64,000 bases of DNA, taken from Teratosphaeria epicoccoides (Eukaryota > Ascomycota > Dothideomycetes > Mycosphaerellales > Teratosphaeriaceae). The notes below the pieces were generated by a model. That model saw only the letters and a list, made by a program, of their open reading frames with translations, searched no databases and was not told where the DNA came from. Location of the stretch: positions 186,001-250,000 of the forward strand of contig JADDMT010000037.1 of the NCBI GenBank assembly GCA_021401465.1, read 5' to 3'. The first letter of the stretch is position 1; each line of letters opens with the position of its first letter. Position numbers and translations under genes: made by a program. Of the stretch, positions 43,534 through 52,647 are shown in pieces.

Positions 43534-45234
43534 CTACTCTTCCTCATCATGCTCATCTTCGTCCTCGTCCTCGAAACCGTCAAGACCGCCCCCAGTATCG
43601 AACGCCATCAGCTTCTCCCCCTTCCCCTCAAACCCCGCTTCCACCACATACCCAGGCGCAACCTCACACTCGTTCAACTTGGCCGGCTTCTGCTCGCCAT
43701 CCTGCTCCGTCTTCTTCTTCGGCTTCTCTGCTTCGCCTGCACCTCCCTCTGCCGCCTTGGGAGTGGTCGCCTGCGGCTTCATGCCTTCGATCTTCGCCCT
43801 CCGACCTATTATGCAACTGTTCATCTGGACCCCATCCCCAACTACCACGCCGTCCATGAGCACGCATTTGGTAAGGCGAACGTTGTTTCCGATTTCACAG
43901 TTGGCGCCGATGACACTCTCTTTGAAGTTGCAGCGCGTGCCCGTTTTCACGTTTTCAGCTATCAGATTGTCTTCTGGTTGGATGCGGCATTGGCTCCCCA
44001 TACTTGCTGTTGGGTGGATCTTGTGCTCGTGCGCTAGAGCATGGTCTGAAGTCTGTTTGGCGAGGTATAAGGATATCGCGGCGAGTTGGGCCGAGGTATC
44101 GACTCTCCGGATCAAGGGTTGAGGAGCCGTGGGCGAAGGCACGGGTTGCACGTATACGAAGAGTGGCGGCACTGCGACCTCCTGAGGTAGGGCGGCGCCG
44201 TTGCCGACTCGAGATGCGAATGTGGCAAGAGGCTGGACTGGATGTTGCGTGGACTTTGTACTTGAGAGGGAAGCTGGGTCAACTTCTGCGTCTTGATCGT
44301 CGAGATGACAACTTGTCTCGAGATCTGAAGACTTCTTTTCCTCGAGGATGGAGTCCAATCCGAGCTTCTCAGGCAGTCCATGTTGCCATCCTGCTTTGGC
44401 CCACCAGCCCACAACGTCCTCGCTAATGCTGTCAAATCTCTCGTTCTTGGCCACAAAGTCCTTTACCCAATGTGGGAAAACGTAGATGTGAGCGTCTCTA
44501 TGCTTCATGCGCATTTTGCATCTTCCGTGCTTGCTGAGGAGGCTTTGACGGAGTCGAAGATAGCCTTTGTTGTCTTCTAGTTTGTCGCCAAGCGTGTCTG
44601 ATGGCATGGCGATGACAATTTGCTCAATGCCTGAGCGCATGGATCCATGAGGCGGTGGGACGGCAGATGTCCGTAGCTCGATTGTGGCAAGAAAGTCTGT
44701 TTCGTCTTTCTTCGACGAAATACCTTCGAGCCCTTGCGTGGGATAGAAGACACCGAGACCGCCTTTCTTGTTTTTCCTGCCAGAAACCGACGCGGGATTT
44801 AATGCCATCCATTGCTGCAAGATTTTCGTCCCGCCCAATTCGGATATCAGATCGCAGGGCAAGACTACAAAATCTCCAGTAATCGCCTTTTGCACTTCCT
44901 TCAACCGCAACAGCTCCCCAGTACCAGTCGTCTGCTCAAGTGCCTCGGGTGCCACGACCTCAGGCTGCGGTTTCGGTAGGCTTGTTAGCGCAGGGTGGGT
45001 GGCTAATGCGTGCTCCAGAGCAGGAGCTGATTCATGTGGTGTGATGAGTGTGATGTCGCTGATGCCCATTCGATGACACCAATGCAACGGATACCATACC
45101 ATGGGTCGATTGGAGATTGGTAGGAGCGCTTTTGGCAAGTCTTTTGGATTAGATGTAAAGGTGTTCAGCGAGACTCCTGGGCCGCAGAGTATGAGGGCCT
45201 GCAAGCCCGCAGGGGGAAGTGTCGCATGAGGCAT
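43534..45234 (-). CDS. Translation initiation factor eIF2B subunit gamma (Gcd1 type)
   Basis: Intronless on the minus strand, 566 aa. The N-terminal nucleotidyltransferase-like domain (about residues 10-260) has LQALILCGPGVSLNTF, DLPKALLPISNRPMVWYPLH, GDFVVLPCDLISELGG and HIYVFPHWVKDFV. After a variable linker come the left-handed beta-helix repeats (about 410-485: TASMGSQCRIQPEDNLIAEN, NFKESVIGANCEIGNNVRLT, CVLMDGVVVGDGVQMNSCII). A Lys/Glu-rich insert precedes a last repeat, and the tail is Asp/Glu-rich. eIF2B gamma belongs to the catalytic gamma-epsilon pair of the eIF2 guanine nucleotide exchange factor in the cytosol. The two GG-rich NTP-binding signatures are partly altered, as is usual for this non-enzymatic fold. 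Confidence 0.93.
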   Translation of the reverse strand: MPHATLPPAGLQALILCGPGVSLNTFTSNPKDLPKALLPISNRPMVWYPLHWCHRMGISDITLITPHESAPALEHALATHPALTSLPKPQPEVVAPEALEQTTGTGELLRLKEVQKAITGDFVVLPCDLISELGGTKILQQWMALNPASVSGRKNKKGGLGVFYPTQGLEGISSKKDETDFLATIELRTSAVPPPHGSMRSGIEQIVIAMPSDTLGDKLEDNKGYLRLRQSLLSKHGRCKMRMKHRDAHIYVFPHWVKDFVAKNERFDSISEDVVGWWAKAGWQHGLPEKLGLDSILEEKKSSDLETSCHLDDQDAEVDPASLSSTKSTQHPVQPLATFASRVGNGAALPQEVAVPPLFVYVQPVPSPTAPQPLIRRVDTSAQLAAISLYLAKQTSDHALAHEHKIHPTASMGSQCRIQPEDNLIAENVKTGTRCNFKESVIGANCEIGNNVRLTKCVLMDGVVVGDGVQMNSCIIGRRAKIEGMKPQATTPKAAEGGAGEAEKPKKKTEQDGEQKPAKLNECEVAPGYVVEAGFEGKGEKLMAFDTGGGLDGFEDEDEDEHDEEE

Positions 45235-45656
45235 AGTCGCCCCAGTCTGGTCTCAAGACTCCTGTGCTCTGTTTAGTTCTGGAAAAGCAAGGAGTTGGTG
45301 TCGTTGGAAAGAAACGAGATGATGTAGAGCCTTGGGACTGGTTGTGCACAAGGACAACCCTTTTCAGCGCCAACAGTCGCAGTCTTGATCTGCTCGTTAT
45401 TATTTCTTTGTTGATATTGACGTGCTGCACAAGCAGCACGACTCATACTCATAAGAGATCAGGGTATATCGACTTGGACTCGAGACGAGGCTTGTTTCTC
45501 CCAGAGCGGGCACAACCGCGCGCGGCGCCTACTTATACCAGCCATGCGACAACATCCCAGCCCTGTCAACAATCAAGACTCTCGATAGTGTAGTCGTCCA
45601 GACCAGAGGCGCTTCCAGTCCTACGCAAATGTAGCATCCTCTCTTGCCTTGCAACC

Positions 45657-47152
45657 ATGTCTCGCGATCGAAATCGTCGCCCCCTCTATGCTCCCCCGCC
45701 ATCTCGCAACCATGGACACTCGGTGCTCGGATACTGGGTGCCTTTAGTTGTGACGGGAACCATTGCGATTGGAGGTCTGGCTGCTTGGATCTGGTCCGAA
45801 AGGAGCGACCACGACGAGGACGACTATCCGACCCCGAACCAGAAGCCACCACAGCCATATTCCGGTCCATCGTCAGCCCAAGGAGGATATGGTGGAGCAC
45901 CCGTTCCTCCCTACGAGGGTCCCTTGCCAAGCCAGAGCGGTGGTCCACAAGGACAGCCTCCGAGTGGACCGACAGGAGGTGAAGCAGCGAGCTATTATTC
46001 TGGTGCCCGAAGCACGGAACGAGACGAAGAGCACGACGATCAACGGTCGACTTTCTACGGTCAAGTGCGAGGCGCGTTGCGTCGCACTCCCTCGCCACAA
46101 CAATTCTTCGATAACGCAAGTAAGCATGTGAGTGCTGGCATCGCAGCTGCAGGCAGTGCTCTGGGAAGGATTGTGGAGGACCCGGAGAACGGACGACAGG
46201 AGGCATACGGTCATGACTACGACAGGGAGGCGAGGGAGGGATTTAGTGACCATGAACGATGGAGCGAAGAGGCAGAAGAGAAGGCAAAGGTGAGGCGAGT
46301 CGGTGTCGTAGAGAATGAGAGCGAAAGACGCGCGGAGCCTGCCCGGAGCTCAAGAGAAGACAAGGGCAAAGGCAGGTCGAAGCGCACAGTCGCTGTCGTA
46401 GTATCCGCAGACACAAACATGGACGGTAAGATGGATGAAGAAGACGTGGTCTACTCTGAGCATGCTGTAAGTGCAATATCCAAATCCTCCCTTGACCATG
46501 GCTTACTCGTCATTAGTCTCTCCTCAGCCATCTCCCCGAGTACCACGACCCGACCCGCACAGACCTGTTCGTCCTGATATACGCACCTGGCCTGAAGAAG
46601 CTCCCACCTCTGTCATATCGCCCACAAGTTGACGCCGAGCTTGCATCGAACCTTGGATCCTCATACTCCGCCATCAACACTCCAGGCTCCGAACTTCAGT
46701 CCATCTCTCCCAAGATTGATCCCACACTGCCCCAGAACCGGGACGATGATTTTCCTAGCCCCGGCCGACAATTTGACGCGCTGTATCAGCAAGCGCTTTC
46801 TCTCGTCAGCCACCCGAGCCAAATCCTCTGCTTCACAAGCCTGGAGGGATACGTGCACATCTTGCGGCATCTAGCGCCCTCTCTGACATACGTGTCGGAC
46901 CTCTTAGCCGGTCGCGAGGGTGAGACGCTCGCGCAGCTTAAAGGTTGGGTTGGGCACGCCATTCTGGTGGTTGGCGACGATGGCACGGGTGGATTAGCCG
47001 ATACTGAGACTGAGGAGGAGGGCGAAGGCGGTAAGAGGAAGGAGAAGTGGTGGGAGCGGAGCTTGTTCGTAGGGTTTGGGAAGGATGTCGAGATTGTGGA
47101 TGCGAATCGCGTGGGCGAAGATTGGAGAAAGAGGGTAGCAGGCAGGGACTGA
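45657..47152 (+). CDS. Pex22-like peroxisomal membrane protein
   Basis: Two exons, 45657-46466 and 46517-47152 (481 aa). The 50-nt intron has a GTAAGT donor and an ATTAG acceptor. One transmembrane helix lies near the N-terminus (about residues 23-45, LGYWVPLVVTGTIAIGGLAA) followed by a Pro/Gly-rich linker, RTPSPQQFFDNASKHVSAGI and a cytosolic domain. That domain begins KRTVAVVVSAD and, across the splice site, SLLSHLPEYHDPTRTDLF, VLIYAPGLK. It ends WWERSLFVGFGKDVEIVDAN. This architecture is that of filamentous-fungal Pex22-like peroxins, which anchor the ubiquitin-conjugating enzyme Pex4 at the peroxisome for PTS-receptor recycling. The assignment rests on architecture and recalled family blocks, since Pex22 is poorly conserved. 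Confidence 0.65.
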
Positions 47153-47899
47153 TCTATCTGTGCAGTTGGATGTGTTTTATGAAGATTGATGTCGATATCT
47201 GGTCGGTCCGGTACAGAAAGGATGTGAATATGTTGCTACAGGCGAAGTCAGAGCATTGACGGGCCATTCAGTCAGCAAGCAATGGACAGCCGAATCTTTC
47301 GTGTTGGCTGAGGAACCCAGCAATCCCAGTCAGTCAGAGTGTCAGGCATTATTTAGCGCGCCATCACGGTACAGCCTTGTCATCCCACGAGACTCGTGAC
47401 AACCGGGACGTCGTTGCAAAAAGTCCATGTCACTTTGAAAACGGTTTGTTGTCATCGAAGCACAATGTCTCTCTAGCCCACTCCACCTACCTGGAGCAAA
47501 GATATTGCTTCACGTGCCAAATATGGCACGCGCGAAGGCGCTTGCTGATCCCGCCGCTACTGCTTCTATCCGCAGAGCCGCAAACCGAACCTTCCTCTCA
47601 GTATGAGTAATTCAAACACATTCGCCACAACGACGGTAGGTCTTCCCTACGAGCACGTTCATGTTTGTTTGACATTGCCTACATTCATTCGTTCATTCCA
47701 AGTCACTCACCACCGCGCAGCGATTGCTTGAACCGTTCGGCAGGTTCAAATTGTGAAAGCCTGCATTTTCATTATCAGAGAGTCGGGATCCAGGAATTGA
47801 CTGCCGCAGTTGGCGAGATCGTAATCATTTGGAGGGAGTCCGGTTGTAGTAGCCATTCACACGGCCCAGTAAACAGGGCCCTCGCAGGATCGAGATAGG
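47153..47899. other. Intergenic, no supported gene
   Basis: 3' flank of the Pex22-like gene and promoter of FAP1. No domain-bearing frame seen. Confidence 0.45.
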
Positions 47900-50800
47900 A
47901 TGGAGAGCAGCTCAGTGGCGACAGCATCAACTCAGCCATCGTCATCGAATGCCGCCAGAAACGGACACGGTCAACGAGGCTCAAGACGTGGTCGAGGCGG
48001 CAACAGAGGGAACGCTCTTGCGTTCAGACCGGCATCAGTCGCACCAGGAGGTGCATCAAATGACGACGCCCACACAAATCCTCCATCGGCGGAATTCCGA
48101 CAGAGCAACGGACGCCGAGGTAGGAGACGTGGGGGCCGACCTCCGCTAGACAGAATCGTCAACGGCCGTCAATTTGGTGGCTCGTTGACACAGAACGATG
48201 CCCCCTCATCATCGGCTGTTGGTAGCCTTGGCCAGCTGCAAGCGCAGGCGCCTGTATTCGTCCCCGGATCGATGCAGGCAGCAGCTTCGAGGCCCCGACA
48301 GAGGCAGTTGGGCAAGACGCCACAACGGCGGCTCTCGAAATCGCAAGCACCGGACATAGCCACTCGTACTCATGAGGACATCGATAATGGCCACTACGAG
48401 TGCCTGATTTGCATCAGTGAGGTACAGCGCAAGTCGAAAGTCTGGGCCTGTCATACGTGTTGGACCGTGTTCCACTTGAGTTGCATTAAGAAATGGTCGA
48501 CAAACGAGGGATCAGCAGCAGCGCGTCAGCAGGAACAGGTGGATATGCCGCCTCCACGACAGTGGCGGTGTCCTGGATGCAATCTTCCGAAGGATGAATT
48601 CCCCACGCACTACAATTGCTGGTGCCAGAAGGAAATGGAGCCTCGCCCACCGACCGGCATTCCGCCTCATTCTTGCGGGCAGACTTGCGGTAAGACTCGA
48701 GCAAAAAAGTGTCCGCACAGATGCGATCTCACGTGCCATGCTGGTCCTTGCCCGCCTTGCACGTATATGGGCCCGGCGCAGATATGCTTTTGCGGAAAGC
48801 ATGAGATTACGAAGAAGTGCTCCGAGACGAATTATGAGGGTTCATGGAGCTGTGGCGAGGTTTGCGGTAAAGCTATGCGATGCGGCGAACACGTTTGCCC
48901 TCGCCCATGCCATGACGGCGACTGTGGAGCTTGTGAGGAAAGAGTGCCAGCACGATGCTACTGTGGCCAGGTGGAAAAAGCCATAATATGCGCGGAGCGA
49001 GCTGAGCCCAAAAAGAGCGAGAAGCCTTCCACTGTCTCAGGTGAGGATTCTGCTTCAGAGACATGGACCGGCAATTTCGATTGCGGCAACATCTGCGAAA
49101 GACTGTTCGACTGTCAAGTGCATTCTTGTCAAAAGTCTTGTCACCAACAAGACAGGGAAGCCGCACACTGTCCTAAAGCACCGGACGTGGTTACTCATTG
49201 CTCGTGCGGCAAGACGCCACTGAGCGATTTCTTGGATGCGCCGCGCTTAAGCTGCACAGATCCTATCCGCAGCTGCTCGAAGCCATGTGGCAATTTGCTT
49301 CCTTGTGGCCACACCTGTGAATGTGTTTGTCACACTGGACCTTGCGGATCTTGCAGAAAGACTGTGGACATCAGTTGCCGATGCGGAAGGGTTACGTCAA
49401 AGACTGTGTGTCACCAAGGAATGATGGAGCCGCCGCAATGTGCTCGAGTCTGCAGGACACTACTGAGCTGCGGTCGGCACAACTGCGATGAGCGATGCTG
49501 TTCTGGTGAGAGCAGAGCGAAAGAGCGTCTAGGCTCAAAACGGAGGCATCGCCCGTTGAACTCTGCCGCAAGACCAGTGGAAGAAGGCTTCGAAGCAGAA
49601 CATATCTGCACCAGGCAATGCGGGCGAACTCTCAAATGTGGTATGCACTTTTGCAGTGAACTCTGCCATAAAGGTCAATGCAACACTTGCCGAGAGGCGA
49701 TCTTTGCCGAAATTGCTTGCCATTGCGGCAAGACGGTACTCCAGCCGCCATTGCCCTGCGGGACGAAGCCTCCTCTCTGTCGCTTCACTTGCAACCGCTT
49801 GAAGCCTTGCGGTCATCCACCGACTGCCCATAATTGCCATGGCGAGGATGAGTCGTGCCCTAAGTGCCCGTTTCTTGTCCAGAAACGCTGCCTGTGTGGC
49901 AAGCATACCCTCAAGAATCAGCCATGCTGGCTTCAGGACGTTCGATGCGGCAAGAATTGCGGCAAGAATCTGCGTTGTGGCTCCCACTATTGCCGAAAAG
50001 AATGCCATCGTCCTGGTGAGTGCGAAGATGCCAATGGACAAGCTTGTTTGCAACCTTGTGGCAAGCCGAAAAAGACATGCGGTCACGCCGACGAACACCA
50101 GTGCCACGCGCCCTATCCATGCAAAGAAGACGCACCATGTCATAGTAAGATATTCATTACTTGTGCATGCCAAGCGCAGAAACAAGAGATGAGGTGTGGC
50201 GCTTCGAAGTCGAGCGGTGGAAATAGTGGCAAAAGTTTGCCCTGCAATGATGAATGCGCACGTCTTGAGCGCAATCGCAAGCTTGCTCTAGCGCTGAACA
50301 TTGATCAATCTACGCATGTCGAGGCTCGCGACCACATTCCCTACTCTGCAGAGACTCTAAGCCTGTTTGCTGCGAAGCCGAAATGGTCGCAGACGCTAGA
50401 GCGCGAGTTCCGTGTCTTCGCCACGTCTGAAGATGAAAGACGGATGCGCTTCAAGCCCATGCGAGCCCAGGAAAGAGCATTCATTCATACTCTGGCAGAA
50501 GATTTTGGTATAGATTCGGAGAGCATGGATCCTGAGCCGAATAGGCATGTCATGATTTGGAAGACGCCTCGCTTTGTCTCAGCACCGAACAAGACATTGG
50601 CCGAAGCTGCGAGAATCAGAGCTGCGCAACGCTCAATGACCACGAGCGCCAATGTCTCGGACAATGAAGGTGCCATCAAAAAGGCCAACGGCAGCAACGA
50701 CGTCCGTGAGCCATACAACGGCTTTGTCATCAGCAATCCGCGCTTCGGCCTCACCGTCGATGAGTTGAGGGCCGAGCTCGATACACCTGTGCACTCGGGC

Positions 50801-51442
50801 ATGGCACTGTCATTCGACATTACATTCCTTCCAAGCGAAGACGTTGTGTTGAAAGCTACCAGTAACTTCATGTCAAGCATTGACCTGCAGCGTACGCTCG
50901 AGACGCTCAAGTCGTCGCTAGTCGCGGCCATCGCATCGAAGGGCTACGGGACCGCCGAGCTGTGCAGCACTGATGGCTCACTCAATATCCTCAGGCGCGA
51001 GTCGGACAGTGTCAGCAACAATGGCTGGTCGCGCATTGCAGCCAAGAAGGCAGCGCCGAGGGCAGCACCACAAGTTGGTGGCATCGGCGGAGTCAACAGT
51101 TTCGCGGCTCTGACGGGCGGTGGGAAGGTCACTTTCGCTGCGAAAAAGAAGCCAGACAAGGCTAAAAAGCCAAAGCCGGTGGCCGTGGTCGATGACTGGG
51201 AGGCTGCTGAGCTCGCAGCAGAAGAGCAGGAACATGTCAGAAGCGCGGATGAAGGTGGTGTGCCGTCTGCGCAAACAAAAGCGGCTGTCGAAGCCGGAAG
51301 TGATGTTCACGTTGGAGCAGAGGAATTTACTTCCACTGATGTTCCCAAGCGGCAGGACACAGCCTCGCAGGAGCAGACCACTGTGACATCTGCGGATGCA
51401 CGTGGGAACTGGGCCTCAGAAGTTGAGGCCGCGGCCGAGTAG
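47900..51442 (+). CDS. FAP1: NF-X1-type zinc-finger protein (Fap1/NFX1)
   Basis: Intronless, 1180 aa. An Arg/Gly-rich N-terminus (GQRGSRRGRGGNRGN) is followed by a RING/PHD-like finger (about residues 168-225, YECLICISEVQRKSKVWACH, VFHLSCIKKW, WRCPGCNLP). Then comes a long array of NF-X1 repeats (about 235-770) with the CG..C...H.C...CH.G.C pattern (CGQTCGKTRAKKCPHRCDLT; CGKAMRCGEHVCPRPCHDGD). An R3H-type domain lies at about 825-895 (REFRVFATSEDERRMRFKPM, IHTLAEDFGIDSESMD) and the tail is an Ala/Lys/Glu linker. Yeast Fap1 binds FKBP12 (Fpr1) and mammalian NFX1 is a DNA- and RNA-binding regulator with E3-type activity. The exact role here is inferred only at family level. Confidence 0.93.
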   Translation: MESSSVATASTQPSSSNAARNGHGQRGSRRGRGGNRGNALAFRPASVAPGGASNDDAHTNPPSAEFRQSNGRRGRRRGGRPPLDRIVNGRQFGGSLTQNDAPSSSAVGSLGQLQAQAPVFVPGSMQAAASRPRQRQLGKTPQRRLSKSQAPDIATRTHEDIDNGHYECLICISEVQRKSKVWACHTCWTVFHLSCIKKWSTNEGSAAARQQEQVDMPPPRQWRCPGCNLPKDEFPTHYNCWCQKEMEPRPPTGIPPHSCGQTCGKTRAKKCPHRCDLTCHAGPCPPCTYMGPAQICFCGKHEITKKCSETNYEGSWSCGEVCGKAMRCGEHVCPRPCHDGDCGACEERVPARCYCGQVEKAIICAERAEPKKSEKPSTVSGEDSASETWTGNFDCGNICERLFDCQVHSCQKSCHQQDREAAHCPKAPDVVTHCSCGKTPLSDFLDAPRLSCTDPIRSCSKPCGNLLPCGHTCECVCHTGPCGSCRKTVDISCRCGRVTSKTVCHQGMMEPPQCARVCRTLLSCGRHNCDERCCSGESRAKERLGSKRRHRPLNSAARPVEEGFEAEHICTRQCGRTLKCGMHFCSELCHKGQCNTCREAIFAEIACHCGKTVLQPPLPCGTKPPLCRFTCNRLKPCGHPPTAHNCHGEDESCPKCPFLVQKRCLCGKHTLKNQPCWLQDVRCGKNCGKNLRCGSHYCRKECHRPGECEDANGQACLQPCGKPKKTCGHADEHQCHAPYPCKEDAPCHSKIFITCACQAQKQEMRCGASKSSGGNSGKSLPCNDECARLERNRKLALALNIDQSTHVEARDHIPYSAETLSLFAAKPKWSQTLEREFRVFATSEDERRMRFKPMRAQERAFIHTLAEDFGIDSESMDPEPNRHVMIWKTPRFVSAPNKTLAEAARIRAAQRSMTTSANVSDNEGAIKKANGSNDVREPYNGFVISNPRFGLTVDELRAELDTPVHSGMALSFDITFLPSEDVVLKATSNFMSSIDLQRTLETLKSSLVAAIASKGYGTAELCSTDGSLNILRRESDSVSNNGWSRIAAKKAAPRAAPQVGGIGGVNSFAALTGGGKVTFAAKKKPDKAKKPKPVAVVDDWEAAELAAEEQEHVRSADEGGVPSAQTKAAVEAGSDVHVGAEEFTSTDVPKRQDTASQEQTTVTSADARGNWASEVEAAAE

Positions 51443-51702
51443 ATTCGAAGGATGAAGATTCTTTTGGATGAACGAGCTTGCAGAACTTGGGCTCAGACAT
51501 CTTGTTGAATATGTCAATATGGAGCAGCAAGGGCACCTGCATTAGTTTTCTCATATGCCGTCAACCTTGTGCCGATGTCGGGGGTTATGATGTAATGCAG
51601 ACTTTCACCTTTCCAGACAGGGCCGGTGCATGTATATGTTAGTTCAACCATTGCATGTAGCATTGAACCGCAACATCTGTTCCATCACCCACAACAAGAA
51701 GG

Positions 51703-52512
51703 ATGTCCAATCTCCAACCTCTTGTCCTCCACGCTCACCGCACAGGGCCGAACCCCGTGTATTTACCGCTCCCTCCGCCAACCATGTTTCCACAGTTTCC
51801 TGACCACGCAGCCACACAGACAAAGTTGCCATCGCCCTCGAGATCCTCCAGCTCCCCTACACCGTGAAGCTCTGGCAATTCGGCAATGCTCCCAATGGCG
51901 TCAAGGGCGCCAAATTCCTCGCCATCAATGAAAACGGCCGTGTGCCTGCCATTGAAGACCCAAACACTGGCGTCACGGCTTGGGAGAGCGGGGCTTGTCT
52001 CAACTATCTCCTGAGGGTTTACGACAAGCAGAACGCGCTCGGACCGGGGCAGGAGGGCGGTGAACAGGGGAGAGTGGACTTCGATAGTGAGTTTTTTCTT
52101 TTTTTCTCTCTTTTCAACGGTTCACAGAGAAAGTGCTGACGAGCACGGCCATTGCTGAGAATGGATCTTCTTCCTCGTCTCCACTCTCGCGCCCATGATG
52201 GGCCAGGTGAATTGGTTTCGCCACTACCACGTGCAGAAGAACGAGGATGCGCTGGAGCGGTATGAGCAGCAGACGTACCGCTGCTTTGGGGTGCTGGAGG
52301 GCCAGCTCGAGAGCCACGAGGGTCCTTTCGTCTTGCCTGGTAGTTCGCCGAGTGCTGTGGACTTGCATTTCTATCCTTGGGTGTTTCCGCATGGCTTTGC
52401 GCAGTTGAGTTTGGAGAAGTATCCGGCCGTGGCGAAGTGGCTGCAGACGGTTGGGGGATTGAAGGAGGTGAAAGCGGCTTATGAGAAGATACCGAAGGGA
52501 GAGGAGGCGTAG
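51703..52512 (+). CDS. Glutathione S-transferase (Ure2-like/theta-like)
   Basis: Three exons: 51703-51758, 51812-52086 and 52160-52512 (227 aa). Intron 1 (53 nt) has a CCTGACC branch and a CGCAG acceptor. Intron 2 (73 nt) has a GTGAGT donor, a GCTGACG branch and a GCTGAG acceptor, and restores the DKW block. The thioredoxin-like half runs VLHAHRTGPNP, DKVAIALEILQLPYTVKLWQ, FLAINENGRVPAIEDP, AWESGACLNYLLRVYD, including the glutathione-site E-S pair. The helical half has MMGQVNWFRHYH and GSSPSAVDLHFYPWVF. Such enzymes conjugate or reduce glutathione-linked substrates in the cytosol. A donor 2 nt earlier at the first intron (GTGTAT) is possible but breaks phase. The 3' end lies 135 bp from the convergent Csc1-like gene. 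Confidence 0.85.
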
Positions 52513-52647
52513 ATTTGGTTTGATGGGATAGAATAGTTTGGAAAGTGTCAAGCCAAGCTATTGTGAACTGGATCTGCTGTCACAATTCTGTATACTGCAT
52601 GCTAGTTTGATGCGACTGGTACGCGTACCTCTGCCGTCCGCCCCTGA

